This document shows, in pieces, positions 16,660-26,137 of a stretch of DNA of 64,000 nt. The notes below the pieces were generated by a model that worked only from the letters and a program-made list of their open reading frames with translations, was not told the DNA's origin and did no database searches. Source of the DNA: an uncultured Lachnospiraceae bacterium (GTDB lineage Bacteria > Bacillota > Clostridia > Lachnospirales > Lachnospiraceae); contig CAJUAO010000010.1 of NCBI GenBank assembly GCA_910584685.1, positions 1 to 64,000 of the forward strand, written 5' to 3'. A program made the translations under genes and the position numbers. The first letter of the stretch is position 1, and the number at the start of each line of letters is the position of its first letter.

Positions 16660-17545
16660 CGCCGTTTCCTCCATCTGTTATATATACCTGCCTGCAGCTT
16701 GGATTTCCCTTTAATACCATATATGCGTTTTTTGCTATGTCTATATCGTTAAATATACCAAATACGGTAGGACCGCTTCCGCTCATCATGGAATTTAATG
16801 CTCCCATATTCATCATTATCTGCTTTATTTCTCCAATAACGGGATATTCAGGAATAGTCACAGTCTCCAGTACATTTCCCATTGCTTTTGCCATGGTTAC
16901 AATGTCCCTTTTTTCAATAGCTGCTATTATTCCGTATATATCAGGATGATTTTGTATCTCTTCTGCATTTAATCTTCCGTATACGGTTCTTGTAGATACG
17001 CTTATTCCCGGCTTAGCCAGCACCACATAGCAGCTTGGCATAGGAGGAAGAGTGGTGAGTATCTCACCAATCCCCTCCGCCAATACGGTGCCTCCTGACA
17101 CGCAATAAGGAATATCCGCCCCCAGCATTACGCCTCTTTCCTTAAGCTGCATGTCCGTAAGACCCAGACAGAACATTCTGTTGATACCCTTAAGCACTGC
17201 CGCCGCATCGGAGCTTCCCCCTGCCATGCCTGCCGCAACAGGTATCATCTTTCGTATTTTAATATGTATGCTTTCCTGAATATTAAATTCATCCATTAAA
17301 AGCTCTGCCGCTTTATATGCTAAATTATTCTCATTTGAAGGAAGATATTTTAAATTTGTCTCTATTCCTATATGACGAAAGCCTGATATAGCTCCTATCC
17401 TTTGTATTTCTATTCCGTCATACAACCCCACCTGCTGCATAATCATACGCACCTCATGGTAGCCGTCTTCTCTTTTCCTAAGTACGTCCAATCCTAAATT
17501 TATCTTACCATGTGCTCTGGTTCTGACAAAATCTAAATATCTCAT
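16646..17545 (-). CDS. ispE: 4-diphosphocytidyl-2-C-methyl-D-erythritol kinase
   Basis: A 299-residue GHMP kinase of the MEP pathway that phosphorylates CDP-methylerythritol on the way to isoprenoid precursors. Seen are the substrate-binding start HGKINLGLDVL (about residues 12-22), the ATP-binding PVAAGMAGGSSDAAA (about 91-105), and the C-terminal MSGSGPTVFGIF. The length is normal for the family. It follows the PH-domain gene by 32 bp and overlaps the GntR gene. This implies that the organism uses the MEP rather than the mevalonate route. Confidence 0.96.
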   Translation of the reverse strand: MRYLDFVRTRAHGKINLGLDVLRKREDGYHEVRMIMQQVGLYDGIEIQRIGAISGFRHIGIETNLKYLPSNENNLAYKAAELLMDEFNIQESIHIKIRKMIPVAAGMAGGSSDAAAVLKGINRMFCLGLTDMQLKERGVMLGADIPYCVSGGTVLAEGIGEILTTLPPMPSCYVVLAKPGISVSTRTVYGRLNAEEIQNHPDIYGIIAAIEKRDIVTMAKAMGNVLETVTIPEYPVIGEIKQIMMNMGALNSMMSGSGPTVFGIFNDIDIAKNAYMVLKGNPSCRQVYITDGGNGDERY

Positions 17546-17577
17546 ATTTCTTCTCCTCTTATGCCCTTCTGCTATGA

Positions 17578-17973
17578 TTACAATTCAGCGTCATCATCAT
17601 ATGCATCGTCGCTGCCCATAAACTCACGTCCTGAAACACGCTTTCTCTCACGTTCAGATTCCACCATATCAGATATAAGATTTTTTATTGCCTCTGATTT
17701 TTTTATTCTCTTTATATCAAATTCAGGTGTGGACTTATCTGCAGAGCATATATGAATGGTTCCAAGTCCCCACAGCCTTTCGCCTAAGCTCCTCTTTAAG
17801 GTTACGTCCATTATTCTGTACAGGCGGGTTTCATCCTCCTTCGTGCTTAAAAAGCCTGTCTTTACTATAAGCTTTTCATCTGTCAGCCTGTACCTTGTAA
17901 ACGACCATGGAAGTCCGAAAATTATTCTTTTCCTGTCCTTCCACTTATATTGTATTTCGTTATCCTTTGCCAC
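17578..17973 (-). CDS. Bacterial PH domain protein
   Basis: A 131-residue soluble protein with a bacterial pleckstrin-like (bPH2/DUF304) domain: a beta-rich core starting RYRLTDEKLIVKTG, continuing LYRIMDVTLKRSL and GTIHICSAD. No membrane helix is present, unlike many bPH2 proteins. The C-terminus is charged and ends in a short acidic tail. It lies between the phosphoglucomutase gene (26 bp) and ispE (32 bp) in one orientation, which suggests a shared transcript but does not reveal a function. Confidence 0.75.
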   Translation of the reverse strand: MAKDNEIQYKWKDRKRIIFGLPWSFTRYRLTDEKLIVKTGFLSTKEDETRLYRIMDVTLKRSLGERLWGLGTIHICSADKSTPEFDIKRIKKSEAIKNLISDMVESERERKRVSGREFMGSDDAYDDDAEL

Positions 17974-17999
17974 CTCTTCATCCTCTCAATCTTCTGATA

Positions 18000-19727
18000 T
18001 TACTGACCTATCATGGCAAGCACCTTCTCGCCAAGCTCTGCTGATTTCTTAGCTGCATCCTCAAGACTTGTGCCCTTTACGCCATAATAAATCTTTATTT
18101 TTGGCTCCGTACCTGAAGGTCTTACACATACCCATGCTCCGTCAGGCAAATCATAATAGAGAACATTTGATGACGGAAGTCCTGTAGAGGTAACCTCTCC
18201 TGTAGCCATATCCTTAATGGTATCCGCCTTATAATCCCTTGCAGAAAGCACCTTATATTCTCCTATCATCTCCGGTGTATTTGCTCTAAGGTTATTTAAA
18301 ATATCCTGTATCTTCTGTAAGCCTTCCTTACCCTTTAGTGTAATTGACTTAACATCATCCTTGTAATAGCCATATCTCTCATACATATCTATCATGGCGT
18401 CCCAAAGTGTCTTTCCCTGCTTCTTATAATATGCAGCCGCCTCACATAATGCCATTGTAGCTACGATGGCGTCCTTATCCCTTGCGTGAGTACCGATAAG
18501 ACATCCATAGCTTTCCTCAAAGCCAAAGAGGTATGTGCCCTTTTTATTATTTTCAAAGCCTAATATCTGCTGTCCGATATACTTAAAGCCTGTAAGCACC
18601 TCTATCAGCTTAATTCCATAATATTTTGCTATGGCGTCTGCAAGATTTGTGGTAACAATAGTCTTTATAAGGGCTCCATCCTCAGGTATTCCGCTCTTTT
18701 CCTTAACCTGGCTGATTTCATACTCTGCAAGCAGACAGCCTGACATATTTCCTGTAAGGGTAATGTATTCGCCGCTCTTTGTATCCTTTACATAAACTCC
18801 TAATCTGTCTGCATCAGGGTCTGTTGCAAGGACTAAATCCGCATCCTTTTCCTTTGCAAGCTTTAATGCAAGCTCAAAGGCCTCAGCCGCCTCAGGATTC
18901 GGATAGCTTACCGTTGGGAACTCTCCGTCAGGAAGCTCCTGCTCAGGCACAACATATACATTCTCAAAGCCCAGCTCCTTAAGGATTCTTCTTGCAGGAA
19001 TATTGCCTGTGCCATGAAGAGGCGTATACACAATTTTAATATCCTTCTGCATTTCCTTTATTGCATCAGGATTCTTTACCTGCTTTTTAAGCTCTGCCAT
19101 ATATCTGTCATCTATTGCAGCTCCTATTACCTCATAAAGTCCTGCCTTCACTGCATCATCCTTTGACATAGTCTTGGCAGCAGAAAAATCCGTAATTGCC
19201 TTAACCTCTGCCATAATGCCTCCGTCGTGAGGCGGCGTTATCTGCGCGCCATCCTCCCAGTATACCTTATATCCGTTGTATTCCGGCGGATTATGGCTTG
19301 CCGTAATATTTATACCGGCTATGCACTTAAGCTCTCTTACTGCAAAGGAAAGCTCCGGCGTAGGTCTTAAGGATTCAAATACATAAGCCTTTATGCCGTT
19401 TGCCCCAAGACAAAGAGCCGCCTCGTCTGCAAATTCAGGCGACATTCTTCTTGAGTCAAATGCAATGGCAACGCCCTGTGACTGTTTTCCCTGCTTTAAA
19501 ATATAGTTTGCAAGTCCCTGTGTCGCGCGTCTTACAGTATAAATATTCATTCTGTTTACGCCTGCTCCTATAACGCCGCGAAGTCCTGCCGTACCAAATT
19601 CAAGCTCTGTATAGAATCTATCCTCTATCTCCTTTTCGTTTCCCTCGATAGCCTTTAACTCTTCCTTTGTCTGCTGGTCAAAATAAGGGTTTGAAAGCCA
19701 CTCCTTGTAAAGCTCCATGTAACTCAT
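18000..19727 (-). CDS. pgcA: Phosphoglucomutase/phosphomannomutase (PgcA type)
   Basis: A 575-residue alpha-D-phosphohexomutase that interconverts glucose-1- and glucose-6-phosphate, feeding UDP-glucose and glycan synthesis. The active-site phosphoserine loop TASHNPPEYNGYK (about residues 140-152), the metal-binding DPDADRLG (about 298-305), the sugar-binding GFEESYG (about 398-404), and the phosphate-binding RPSGTEPK near the C-terminus are all present. The length fits the PgcA subgroup. AGGAGGT precedes the ATG. It may supply sugar phosphates for the surface polysaccharide locus further on. Confidence 0.95.
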   Translation of the reverse strand: MSYMELYKEWLSNPYFDQQTKEELKAIEGNEKEIEDRFYTELEFGTAGLRGVIGAGVNRMNIYTVRRATQGLANYILKQGKQSQGVAIAFDSRRMSPEFADEAALCLGANGIKAYVFESLRPTPELSFAVRELKCIAGINITASHNPPEYNGYKVYWEDGAQITPPHDGGIMAEVKAITDFSAAKTMSKDDAVKAGLYEVIGAAIDDRYMAELKKQVKNPDAIKEMQKDIKIVYTPLHGTGNIPARRILKELGFENVYVVPEQELPDGEFPTVSYPNPEAAEAFELALKLAKEKDADLVLATDPDADRLGVYVKDTKSGEYITLTGNMSGCLLAEYEISQVKEKSGIPEDGALIKTIVTTNLADAIAKYYGIKLIEVLTGFKYIGQQILGFENNKKGTYLFGFEESYGCLIGTHARDKDAIVATMALCEAAAYYKKQGKTLWDAMIDMYERYGYYKDDVKSITLKGKEGLQKIQDILNNLRANTPEMIGEYKVLSARDYKADTIKDMATGEVTSTGLPSSNVLYYDLPDGAWVCVRPSGTEPKIKIYYGVKGTSLEDAAKKSAELGEKVLAMIGQ

Positions 19728-19811
19728 ATGTTTACCTCCTATAAATAAATTTTATATGCTCAGACCTTCGGCTCTTTCCTGCAAGTCCCGGTCTGTTGCT
19801 TTCTTTTATGA

Positions 19812-21176
19812 TTATTTGCTCTTTTCCATTGGCGGAAAGCTTATATTAACATCTGACGTATCGTTTGAAAATTCTACATTATACACTACAGACTGATAGC
19901 CTGTCTGCCTTAAAATGATGGAATGTTCTCCCGGCTCCTTTGTTGCTGTAAAGGGAATTGTTCCCTTAAACATACCGTCAATATATACGCTTGCTCCCTC
20001 CGGCTTATTTATTGTAACCTTGCTGCTGCCTGTCTGGGAGACCGTAGTATCCTTCTCGGAAGTTGATTTTGTAGTAGTCTCCTCATTGGCGCCTGTGGTT
20101 GTCTGTCCTGAGGATGATGTGGTCGCTCCCTCAGGATTTGACAAATCTATGGTCTTTGAAGTGTATATAGATTTTATTGTAATTATTTCAGTATAATCAT
20201 CATAATCTCCTGAGGTAATAAGAAGCTTGTGAGCGCCGTATGTCAAGTCAAATATATCTGACGCAGGCATCTCTTTTCCATCTATTGATACGCTATAACG
20301 CGCTCCCGCCGGAAGCACCGTAAGCTTTAAGGCTCCATTTTTTTCAATCTCTCCATAAAATCCGCTCAGACTTACCGTCACCTCGTCATCTCTGCTTACC
20401 TTAACCTTAGTCTCCCCGCCTCTTCCGTCTTTTGCCGCCCATAAAGTATATTCTCCCTCCGGAGCCACTATAACCATATCCTCAGTAATAACCGTCATAA
20501 TCTTGCCTCCTACGTCTACCATGCCTCCTATCATATTGGCTGTATCCGTAAGCCTTATATAGCCATGACCTGTTTTTACCACTATTGAATATATCTGCTT
20601 ATCACGTCCTCTTACTATAAGAGAGTCAACTCCGCTTATATTTCTTATGTCGATTGTTTTTTTCCCGGAATAAATATATGTGCTGTCGTCATACTGATAC
20701 TTTTCTCCGCCTATTGTCATAAGCTTTAAATCATAATCCATATCCCATGTGGTAACATAGTCGTTTTCCCATATATCGCTGCTTTCCTCCATGGCTATAA
20801 GCTTTTGTGTTCCTGCTATAAAGTAGACGTTAAAGATTTCTCCTATCTCAAGCTGGCTTATAAGCTTTTCATTTCCGTATTTATTTTTAATGCTTGTTCC
20901 CCCTGTATAGTTTAATACATACAGCTTACCCTTGCCGCCTACGCCTCTTACGGAAATACGGGAATTATCCGTATCAATATCTGTAATTATCACCGTGTCC
21001 TGCGTATTATATCTTACATTTTCCTTTGTTTCGCTCTCCTTCTGGGTAGTCAGCTTCTCACTGTTTATTTTGTTTGATTTATCACGCTTTACACAGCCTG
21101 CCGCAAACATCAGGCACAGGACTAAAGCAAGCATGATAATACGACAAATATGGTTATATTTATTTTTATGCTTCAT
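19812..21176 (-). CDS. PEGA domain lipoprotein
   Basis: A 454-residue lipoprotein with a signal peptide ending in the lipobox MFAAGC (Cys at about residue 28). The exterior part is beta-rich with several short repeats and a Thr/Ser-rich linker (about 360-390) before a C-terminal PEGA domain (about 393-445, NKPEGASVYIDG and GTIPF). A second PEGA-like segment lies near residues 290-330. PEGA domains are wall- or surface-associated modules without catalytic function. GGAG precedes the ATG. It is divergent from cca across a 284-bp gap. Confidence 0.8.
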   Translation of the reverse strand: MKHKNKYNHICRIIMLALVLCLMFAAGCVKRDKSNKINSEKLTTQKESETKENVRYNTQDTVIITDIDTDNSRISVRGVGGKGKLYVLNYTGGTSIKNKYGNEKLISQLEIGEIFNVYFIAGTQKLIAMEESSDIWENDYVTTWDMDYDLKLMTIGGEKYQYDDSTYIYSGKKTIDIRNISGVDSLIVRGRDKQIYSIVVKTGHGYIRLTDTANMIGGMVDVGGKIMTVITEDMVIVAPEGEYTLWAAKDGRGGETKVKVSRDDEVTVSLSGFYGEIEKNGALKLTVLPAGARYSVSIDGKEMPASDIFDLTYGAHKLLITSGDYDDYTEIITIKSIYTSKTIDLSNPEGATTSSSGQTTTGANEETTTKSTSEKDTTVSQTGSSKVTINKPEGASVYIDGMFKGTIPFTATKEPGEHSIILRQTGYQSVVYNVEFSNDTSDVNISFPPMEKSK

Positions 21177-21399
21177 ATGCGCTCCAATAATTTATACTCC
21201 AATAAAATTGCGTCTGCAATGTGAATTTAAGCTGCAGCCGTTTTGTCACTAAGTCAATATAAGTATATTGTATACCAAATACATGAAAAAAACAAGAAGA
21301 AAAAGAGCGGGAATATGCTGTAATGCATTATATAAAAGCAAAAACTGTATAATTCTTATTTTAAAGCATGAAGGAATTTCTTATTAACCAAAAAAATAA

Positions 21400-21428
21400 T
21401 TGTAAATAAAGTTGATTTTACGTATAAT
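21400..21428 (+). promoter_or_regulatory. Sigma-A promoter of cca
   Basis: TTGTAA (21400-21405), 17 bp, TATAAT (21423-21428); the hexamers and spacing equal those of the pgi promoter. The rest of 21177-21399 is AT-rich and probably contains the divergent promoter of the PEGA lipoprotein gene; a candidate -10 TATACA with TG one base before it is on the minus strand near 21275. Confidence 0.7.
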
Positions 21429-21460
21429 TAAATATATTTTATAATGAAAGAAAGCAGCCT

Positions 21461-22711
21461 ATGAATGATTTATATTACAAAAAAAACATAAAAATAAGCC
21501 TTCCCGAGCCTGTAGGCTTTATACTTAAAACCCTGCGCAATGCAGGATTTGAAGCTTACGCCGTAGGTGGATGCGTGAGAGACAGCATACTTGGCGTTAC
21601 TCCCAAGGACTGGGATATTACCACCTGCGCAACGCCTCTTGAGACAAAAGCGCTGTTTAACCGCACCATTGACACGGGCATACAGCATGGAACCGTGACA
21701 GTTATGATTAAGGGCGAGGGGTACGAGGTTACAACCTACAGGGTAGACGGAGAATATGCTGACAGCCGCCACCCACGGGAGGTCACCTTTACGGCCAGTC
21801 TGTCAGAGGACTTGAAAAGACGTGATTTTACTATAAATGCAATGGCATATAACGAGGAGCATGGTGTGGTAGACTGCTTCGGAGGAATAGATGACTTAGA
21901 AAGAGGTATTATAAGATGCGTGGGAGAGCCTAAGGAGCGTTTTACAGAAGATGCCCTGCGGATGCTTAGAGCAGTGAGATTTAGCGGCGTGCTGGGATTC
22001 GATATATGTGACGGTACATTAAACGCTATAAAGGAGCTGGCGGAATCTATTACGAAAATAAGCAGAGAGCGGATACAGGTGGAGCTTGATAAGCTGCTTA
22101 TGTCGTCTCATCCTGACAGGGTTACGGTATTATATGATACAAAACTTATAAATTATATTTTTAAGCAGGAATGGAAAACGCCTGACAACTATGAAACCAC
22201 TGACGATATGAAAAAGCTTTCTTTAGCTGGGCTGCTTAGCTCTGCTCCAAAGGAGCATTACGTCAGATGGGCATTATTTATTACGTGTGTAAATGCAGAT
22301 AATGTTTTATTCTCATTAAAATTTGACAATTCTACCATAAAAATCTGCAATCAAATGCTGAAATATAAAAATATGACCTTAAGCAGCCTTGAGCCTGACT
22401 TGAGACACAGCATAGTAAATGTGGGAAAGGATATATTTGGAAAATATTACCTGCCCTACAGAATGACGCTGGCGGCAGAAAACTGCGCAGCTTTAGAGGA
22501 GCTTAAGCATGTGGAAGCCGCCTATAAGACTATTATAAGCCGGGGAGACTGTCTGGCTGTCAGTGAGCTGGCTGTCAACGGGAATGATATAAAAAGCTTA
22601 GGTGTTTCTGAGGGTAAGGAAATCGGAAGGATATTAAACGAGCTTTTTGAGCTTGTGCTTACAGATTATACTAAAAATGACAGGGAGTATCTCTTGGGGT
22701 GTGTAAAGTAA
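21461..22711 (+). CDS. cca: tRNA nucleotidyltransferase (CCA-adding)
   Basis: A 416-residue class II nucleotidyltransferase that builds or repairs the 3' CCA end of tRNAs. The head domain shows GGCVRDSILG (about residues 37-46), the metal-binding DWDITT (about 52-57), and RRDFTINAMAYN (about 123-134), followed by the neck motif EDALRMLRAVRF. These features do not separate CCA-adding from poly(A)-adding enzymes with full certainty, but size and single occurrence favour CCA addition. The ribosome binding site is weak (GAAAGAAAG). The gene converges on wecB after 24 bp. Confidence 0.9.
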   Translation: MNDLYYKKNIKISLPEPVGFILKTLRNAGFEAYAVGGCVRDSILGVTPKDWDITTCATPLETKALFNRTIDTGIQHGTVTVMIKGEGYEVTTYRVDGEYADSRHPREVTFTASLSEDLKRRDFTINAMAYNEEHGVVDCFGGIDDLERGIIRCVGEPKERFTEDALRMLRAVRFSGVLGFDICDGTLNAIKELAESITKISRERIQVELDKLLMSSHPDRVTVLYDTKLINYIFKQEWKTPDNYETTDDMKKLSLAGLLSSAPKEHYVRWALFITCVNADNVLFSLKFDNSTIKICNQMLKYKNMTLSSLEPDLRHSIVNVGKDIFGKYYLPYRMTLAAENCAALEELKHVEAAYKTIISRGDCLAVSELAVNGNDIKSLGVSEGKEIGRILNELFELVLTDYTKNDREYLLGCVK

Positions 22712-22735
22712 ATACCTAGCTGTTGGAAACTGTCA

Positions 22736-23836
22736 CTATAACAAATACTTCGATACAGCCTCTGCAATCCGCTCTGAAGCATGTCCATCGCCATACGGAT
22801 TTACGGCGTTGCTCATAGCTTCATATGCCTTATCCTCAACAAGCAGTTTCTTTATTTCCCTATAAATTACATCCTCTGTAGTTCCAACAAGCTTAAGTGT
22901 TCCTGCCTCAATGCCCTCCGGCCGCTCAGTGGTATCTCTCATAACTAACACCGGCTTCCCCAGAGACGGAGCCTCCTCCTGTATACCGCCGCTGTCTGTA
23001 AGAATAATGTAGCTGCGGGCCATAAAATTATGAAAATCTACTACATCCAGCGGCTCAATCAGCCGGATTCTGTCTATTCCCGATAATATTTCCTGCGCAG
23101 CCTGTCTGACCTTAGGATTTTTGTGAACGGGATAAATAACCTTTATATCCTCATATTCTTCAATCACCTGCCTGATTGCGCGGAACATGTTCTTCATAGG
23201 CTCCCCAAGATTTTCACGCCTGTGGGCCGTTAAGAGAATCAGGCGTGAATCACTGCACCAGTCAAGATTTTCATTTTGATAGTCAGCCCTAACCGTAAGA
23301 GAAAGGGCATCTATTACAGTATTGCCTGTTACATATATCTTATCGCTATCCTTCCCTTCCTTTAACAGATTTTGACGTGACTGCTCTGTCGGCGCAAAAT
23401 AAAGCTGCGCTACAAGGTCAACCGCCTGTCTGTTGAACTCCTCAGGATAAGGCGAATACATATTATATGTCCGAAGCCCTGCCTCAACATGTCCTACGGG
23501 AATACCTCTGTAAAAGCCGGCTAACGCTGCGGCAAAGGAGGTGCTTGTATCTCCGTGAACTAAAATTAAATCGGGATTTTCTGTTTCCAAAACCTCTCCC
23601 AGCTTATTTAATACATTTACGGTAATACGGGATAAGCTCTGGTTTTGCTCCATTATATCAAGATTATAGTCATATTGTATTTTAAATATATTCATAACCT
23701 GCATAAGCATTTCCCTGTGCTGTCCTGTCAGACAGACGATACACTCTAATTCCGCCGATTTTTTCAGCTCCAAAATCAAAGGACACATTTTGATTGCCTC
23801 AGGGCGGGTGCCAAATACCGTCAATATCTTTTTCAT
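22736..23836 (-). CDS. wecB: UDP-N-acetylglucosamine 2-epimerase (non-hydrolysing)
   Basis: A 366-residue epimerase converting UDP-GlcNAc to UDP-ManNAc. The family motifs FGTRPEAIKM at the N-terminus, VHGDTSTS (about 93-100), HVEAGLRT (about 116-123), the PEEFNRQ catalytic region (about 130-136), TAHRREN, and SGGIQEE with the downstream RDTTERPE are all present. Its ATG overlaps the stop of the CgeB-like gene (ATGA). It is the last gene of the 11-gene glycan operon. Together with wecC, it gives UDP-ManNAcA. It could also serve teichoic acid linkage-unit synthesis. Confidence 0.95.
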   Translation of the reverse strand: MKKILTVFGTRPEAIKMCPLILELKKSAELECIVCLTGQHREMLMQVMNIFKIQYDYNLDIMEQNQSLSRITVNVLNKLGEVLETENPDLILVHGDTSTSFAAALAGFYRGIPVGHVEAGLRTYNMYSPYPEEFNRQAVDLVAQLYFAPTEQSRQNLLKEGKDSDKIYVTGNTVIDALSLTVRADYQNENLDWCSDSRLILLTAHRRENLGEPMKNMFRAIRQVIEEYEDIKVIYPVHKNPKVRQAAQEILSGIDRIRLIEPLDVVDFHNFMARSYIILTDSGGIQEEAPSLGKPVLVMRDTTERPEGIEAGTLKLVGTTEDVIYREIKKLLVEDKAYEAMSNAVNPYGDGHASERIAEAVSKYLL

Positions 23837-26121
23837 AATGACACCACCTCGGTTTCTCCCTTGTAATCTTTAAGCTCACTCATTATTTTTTCTGTAGGCG
23901 AATATACGTATACATGACTAAAGGTTCTTACCGACAAATATTCCTTAATTGCTCCGTATTGTCCCGCTATAATATGAATACCGTCATACTCCGAATAAGG
24001 GATATATTTAGCCATGTCGCTGACAACTAAAACCTCCGCATTAACATCCTTTGCAAAAAGATGAAGCTCCTTTGCCACATCAGGCAATTCATAGCTTGGA
24101 TAACTCTCCGTAATCAAAAGAGAATCCCTGATAGGAAAAGGCGCCGGAAGAAGGGAATCTGGTGAGGAGGCATAAAGGCTTTTTAAGGTCACGCTTGATT
24201 TTCCCCTCATGCGGAATATAAGCTTAAAGGTTTTTGCCCGTTCGCTGATTCTAAGGAGACTAAAGCCGTCCAATGCAAAATTAAGGAAATCCAGCTTAAC
24301 GTTATTTTCATCATAATACTCAATCTGACAGCGGACATTTCCCGTTTTTTCGGCTACCTCTGAGAAAAAGCCTATTCTGCTGCCTGTGGTAAACTGGGAT
24401 ATATCGTAATTTTTATCTGTCCTAAGCCAGACAATTTTATCATCATCTGCGTCCCTTACAAGCCTTAACGCTCCGTCGTCACAGAACTTTAAAACTAAAT
24501 CGCTGTCCTGAATAATAACCTCCTTGTAAAGCTCCTCCACAGGAAAAGGAACATCCTTATGTAATGTAACCGGAGGAATATTATCCGTATAGTCACATAT
24601 TTTGTCCAAAGGAACGCCTGTATTTACAACAATATCATCGGCTTCATCATAAGTCCTGCTATTCTCGCAATAATTAAATTCATCCAACGACAAAATATCA
24701 TACATAGTATCTTTCTCAGTATTATGTGAAATAAGCTCATCTATGGTGACTGTTCCTTCAAAAAGAGAGGCTGACGCCATCTGGCGGGTAAGAATAAGAG
24801 GCTCCTTTACATATGTATAAGCCTTTTCCTTATTCAAAACCTTGCCTCCGGAATAATAAGCAGCCTTGCCGATAACAGGAGCGTCGGCAAAACGTGTTGC
24901 AAGCGCCATATCCATAAGATAATTTTTACCATAGTAATCATTTGGTGAAAAAACTGTAACATAGTCAAAGGCAGAAGCGTCAATTACTGTTTCCCGACTT
25001 CCCGTAAGCAAATGCTTATTTTCATACGTCTGTCCGTTAAACATTTGGCGGATATGCTCATTATCTGTGTCGGAAACCACAAGTATTAAAGGCATGGGCT
25101 TTTTAACGGTTATACCAAGCGCCTTGCGGGCAATTAAATCCAGCCTGTCCTCATATAAATGATTCTTAAGAACGTGACGCAACCCTGCCAGACGGTATTT
25201 GCGGTATAAAAGCTCTGTTTTACAAAAGGCGTTAAGCTGCCTTTCCATTCTCTCCCTGTTGTTTGTTGATATTAATAAATCTCCAAAGAACACCTCAAGT
25301 CCCCTGCTGTAATTGCTGACAGTAACCGTATTAGATGCAAGAAGCTCAAAGGTACGCCTTGCAAACATAAACCCTGACGAAACCATTGACGTCATATTAA
25401 TTCCATAATAATAGCCCTTATAGGCGCGGGAAATTTCACTGTAGGGAAGTCCTCCAAGTATACAATCCCTAAGCTCCTCCGGGAAATAATAATTTTCCGC
25501 CATAGGGCTTGCAACAGAGGTCGACTGGGCGTTATTGTCCGTTTCCTCCTTCTTATAGTTCCTGTCATAAATATCAAGTCCATGCGCCTTAAATAAAGGA
25601 GCAAGCTCCATAAATACCTTAGAACGCTCCTTATATTTAACATAAAAAGAGCCGGCAAAGCAGAATTTATCCTTGCGCTCATATTCTTCTATTGGATTGT
25701 GAATGGCAGGCTGAGCCGCAAAAGGCAGATAGTAAACTCTTGTATGTCCAAGGTGGGCCTTATAAAGCTCTATGCAGTCTGCGTCTGTTGTGAAAACATA
25801 GTCTGCAAGGGCGGCAGTCCTGATAAATACTCCAAAGTGAACAGGGTCCTCCTTGGACCAGAATATGACAGGAATATTATTTTCATGGCAGTATCCGGTA
25901 AGGGCGCATATTGCCTCCATATTGTCGTGAAGCTTAAACCGCCATAGATTATCCTTACCCCGCCAAACGGATTCAATAAAAAGAAAATCAGGCTTAAAGC
26001 CTTCAAGCTCTTCCTTAAAGTTATCAGGGGTAACCTGCATAAGCTCACATTCCGGCGCGTAGCAGTTGTATGTAAATTCGTCCATAATTGCGGCAACTTT
26101 TAGTTTTTTAATTTGATTCAT
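23833..26121 (-). CDS. CgeB-like multidomain glycosyltransferase
   Basis: A 762-residue protein without signal peptide. Residues about 1-330 match the CgeB/DUF3880 pattern of GT-B type transferases from spore maturation and glycan loci (IPVIFWSKEDPVHF, YLPFAAQP, FCFAGSFY, MVSSGFMFARRTFELLA). Residues about 340-500 resemble a degenerate GT-A/GT2 module (DYVTVFSPNDYYGKNYL). About 520-670 is a beta-rich stretch like a carbohydrate-binding sandwich, and 680-762 a short Rossmann-like end. The donor is unknown; UDP-ManNAcA from the neighbouring WecB/WecC is a candidate. It begins 16 bp after the methyltransferase gene and overlaps wecB by 4 bp. Confidence 0.75.
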   Translation of the reverse strand: MNQIKKLKVAAIMDEFTYNCYAPECELMQVTPDNFKEELEGFKPDFLFIESVWRGKDNLWRFKLHDNMEAICALTGYCHENNIPVIFWSKEDPVHFGVFIRTAALADYVFTTDADCIELYKAHLGHTRVYYLPFAAQPAIHNPIEEYERKDKFCFAGSFYVKYKERSKVFMELAPLFKAHGLDIYDRNYKKEETDNNAQSTSVASPMAENYYFPEELRDCILGGLPYSEISRAYKGYYYGINMTSMVSSGFMFARRTFELLASNTVTVSNYSRGLEVFFGDLLISTNNRERMERQLNAFCKTELLYRKYRLAGLRHVLKNHLYEDRLDLIARKALGITVKKPMPLILVVSDTDNEHIRQMFNGQTYENKHLLTGSRETVIDASAFDYVTVFSPNDYYGKNYLMDMALATRFADAPVIGKAAYYSGGKVLNKEKAYTYVKEPLILTRQMASASLFEGTVTIDELISHNTEKDTMYDILSLDEFNYCENSRTYDEADDIVVNTGVPLDKICDYTDNIPPVTLHKDVPFPVEELYKEVIIQDSDLVLKFCDDGALRLVRDADDDKIVWLRTDKNYDISQFTTGSRIGFFSEVAEKTGNVRCQIEYYDENNVKLDFLNFALDGFSLLRISERAKTFKLIFRMRGKSSVTLKSLYASSPDSLLPAPFPIRDSLLITESYPSYELPDVAKELHLFAKDVNAEVLVVSDMAKYIPYSEYDGIHIIAGQYGAIKEYLSVRTFSHVYVYSPTEKIMSELKDYKGETEVVSL

Positions 26122-26137
26122 AGTTTTATTTTACTCC

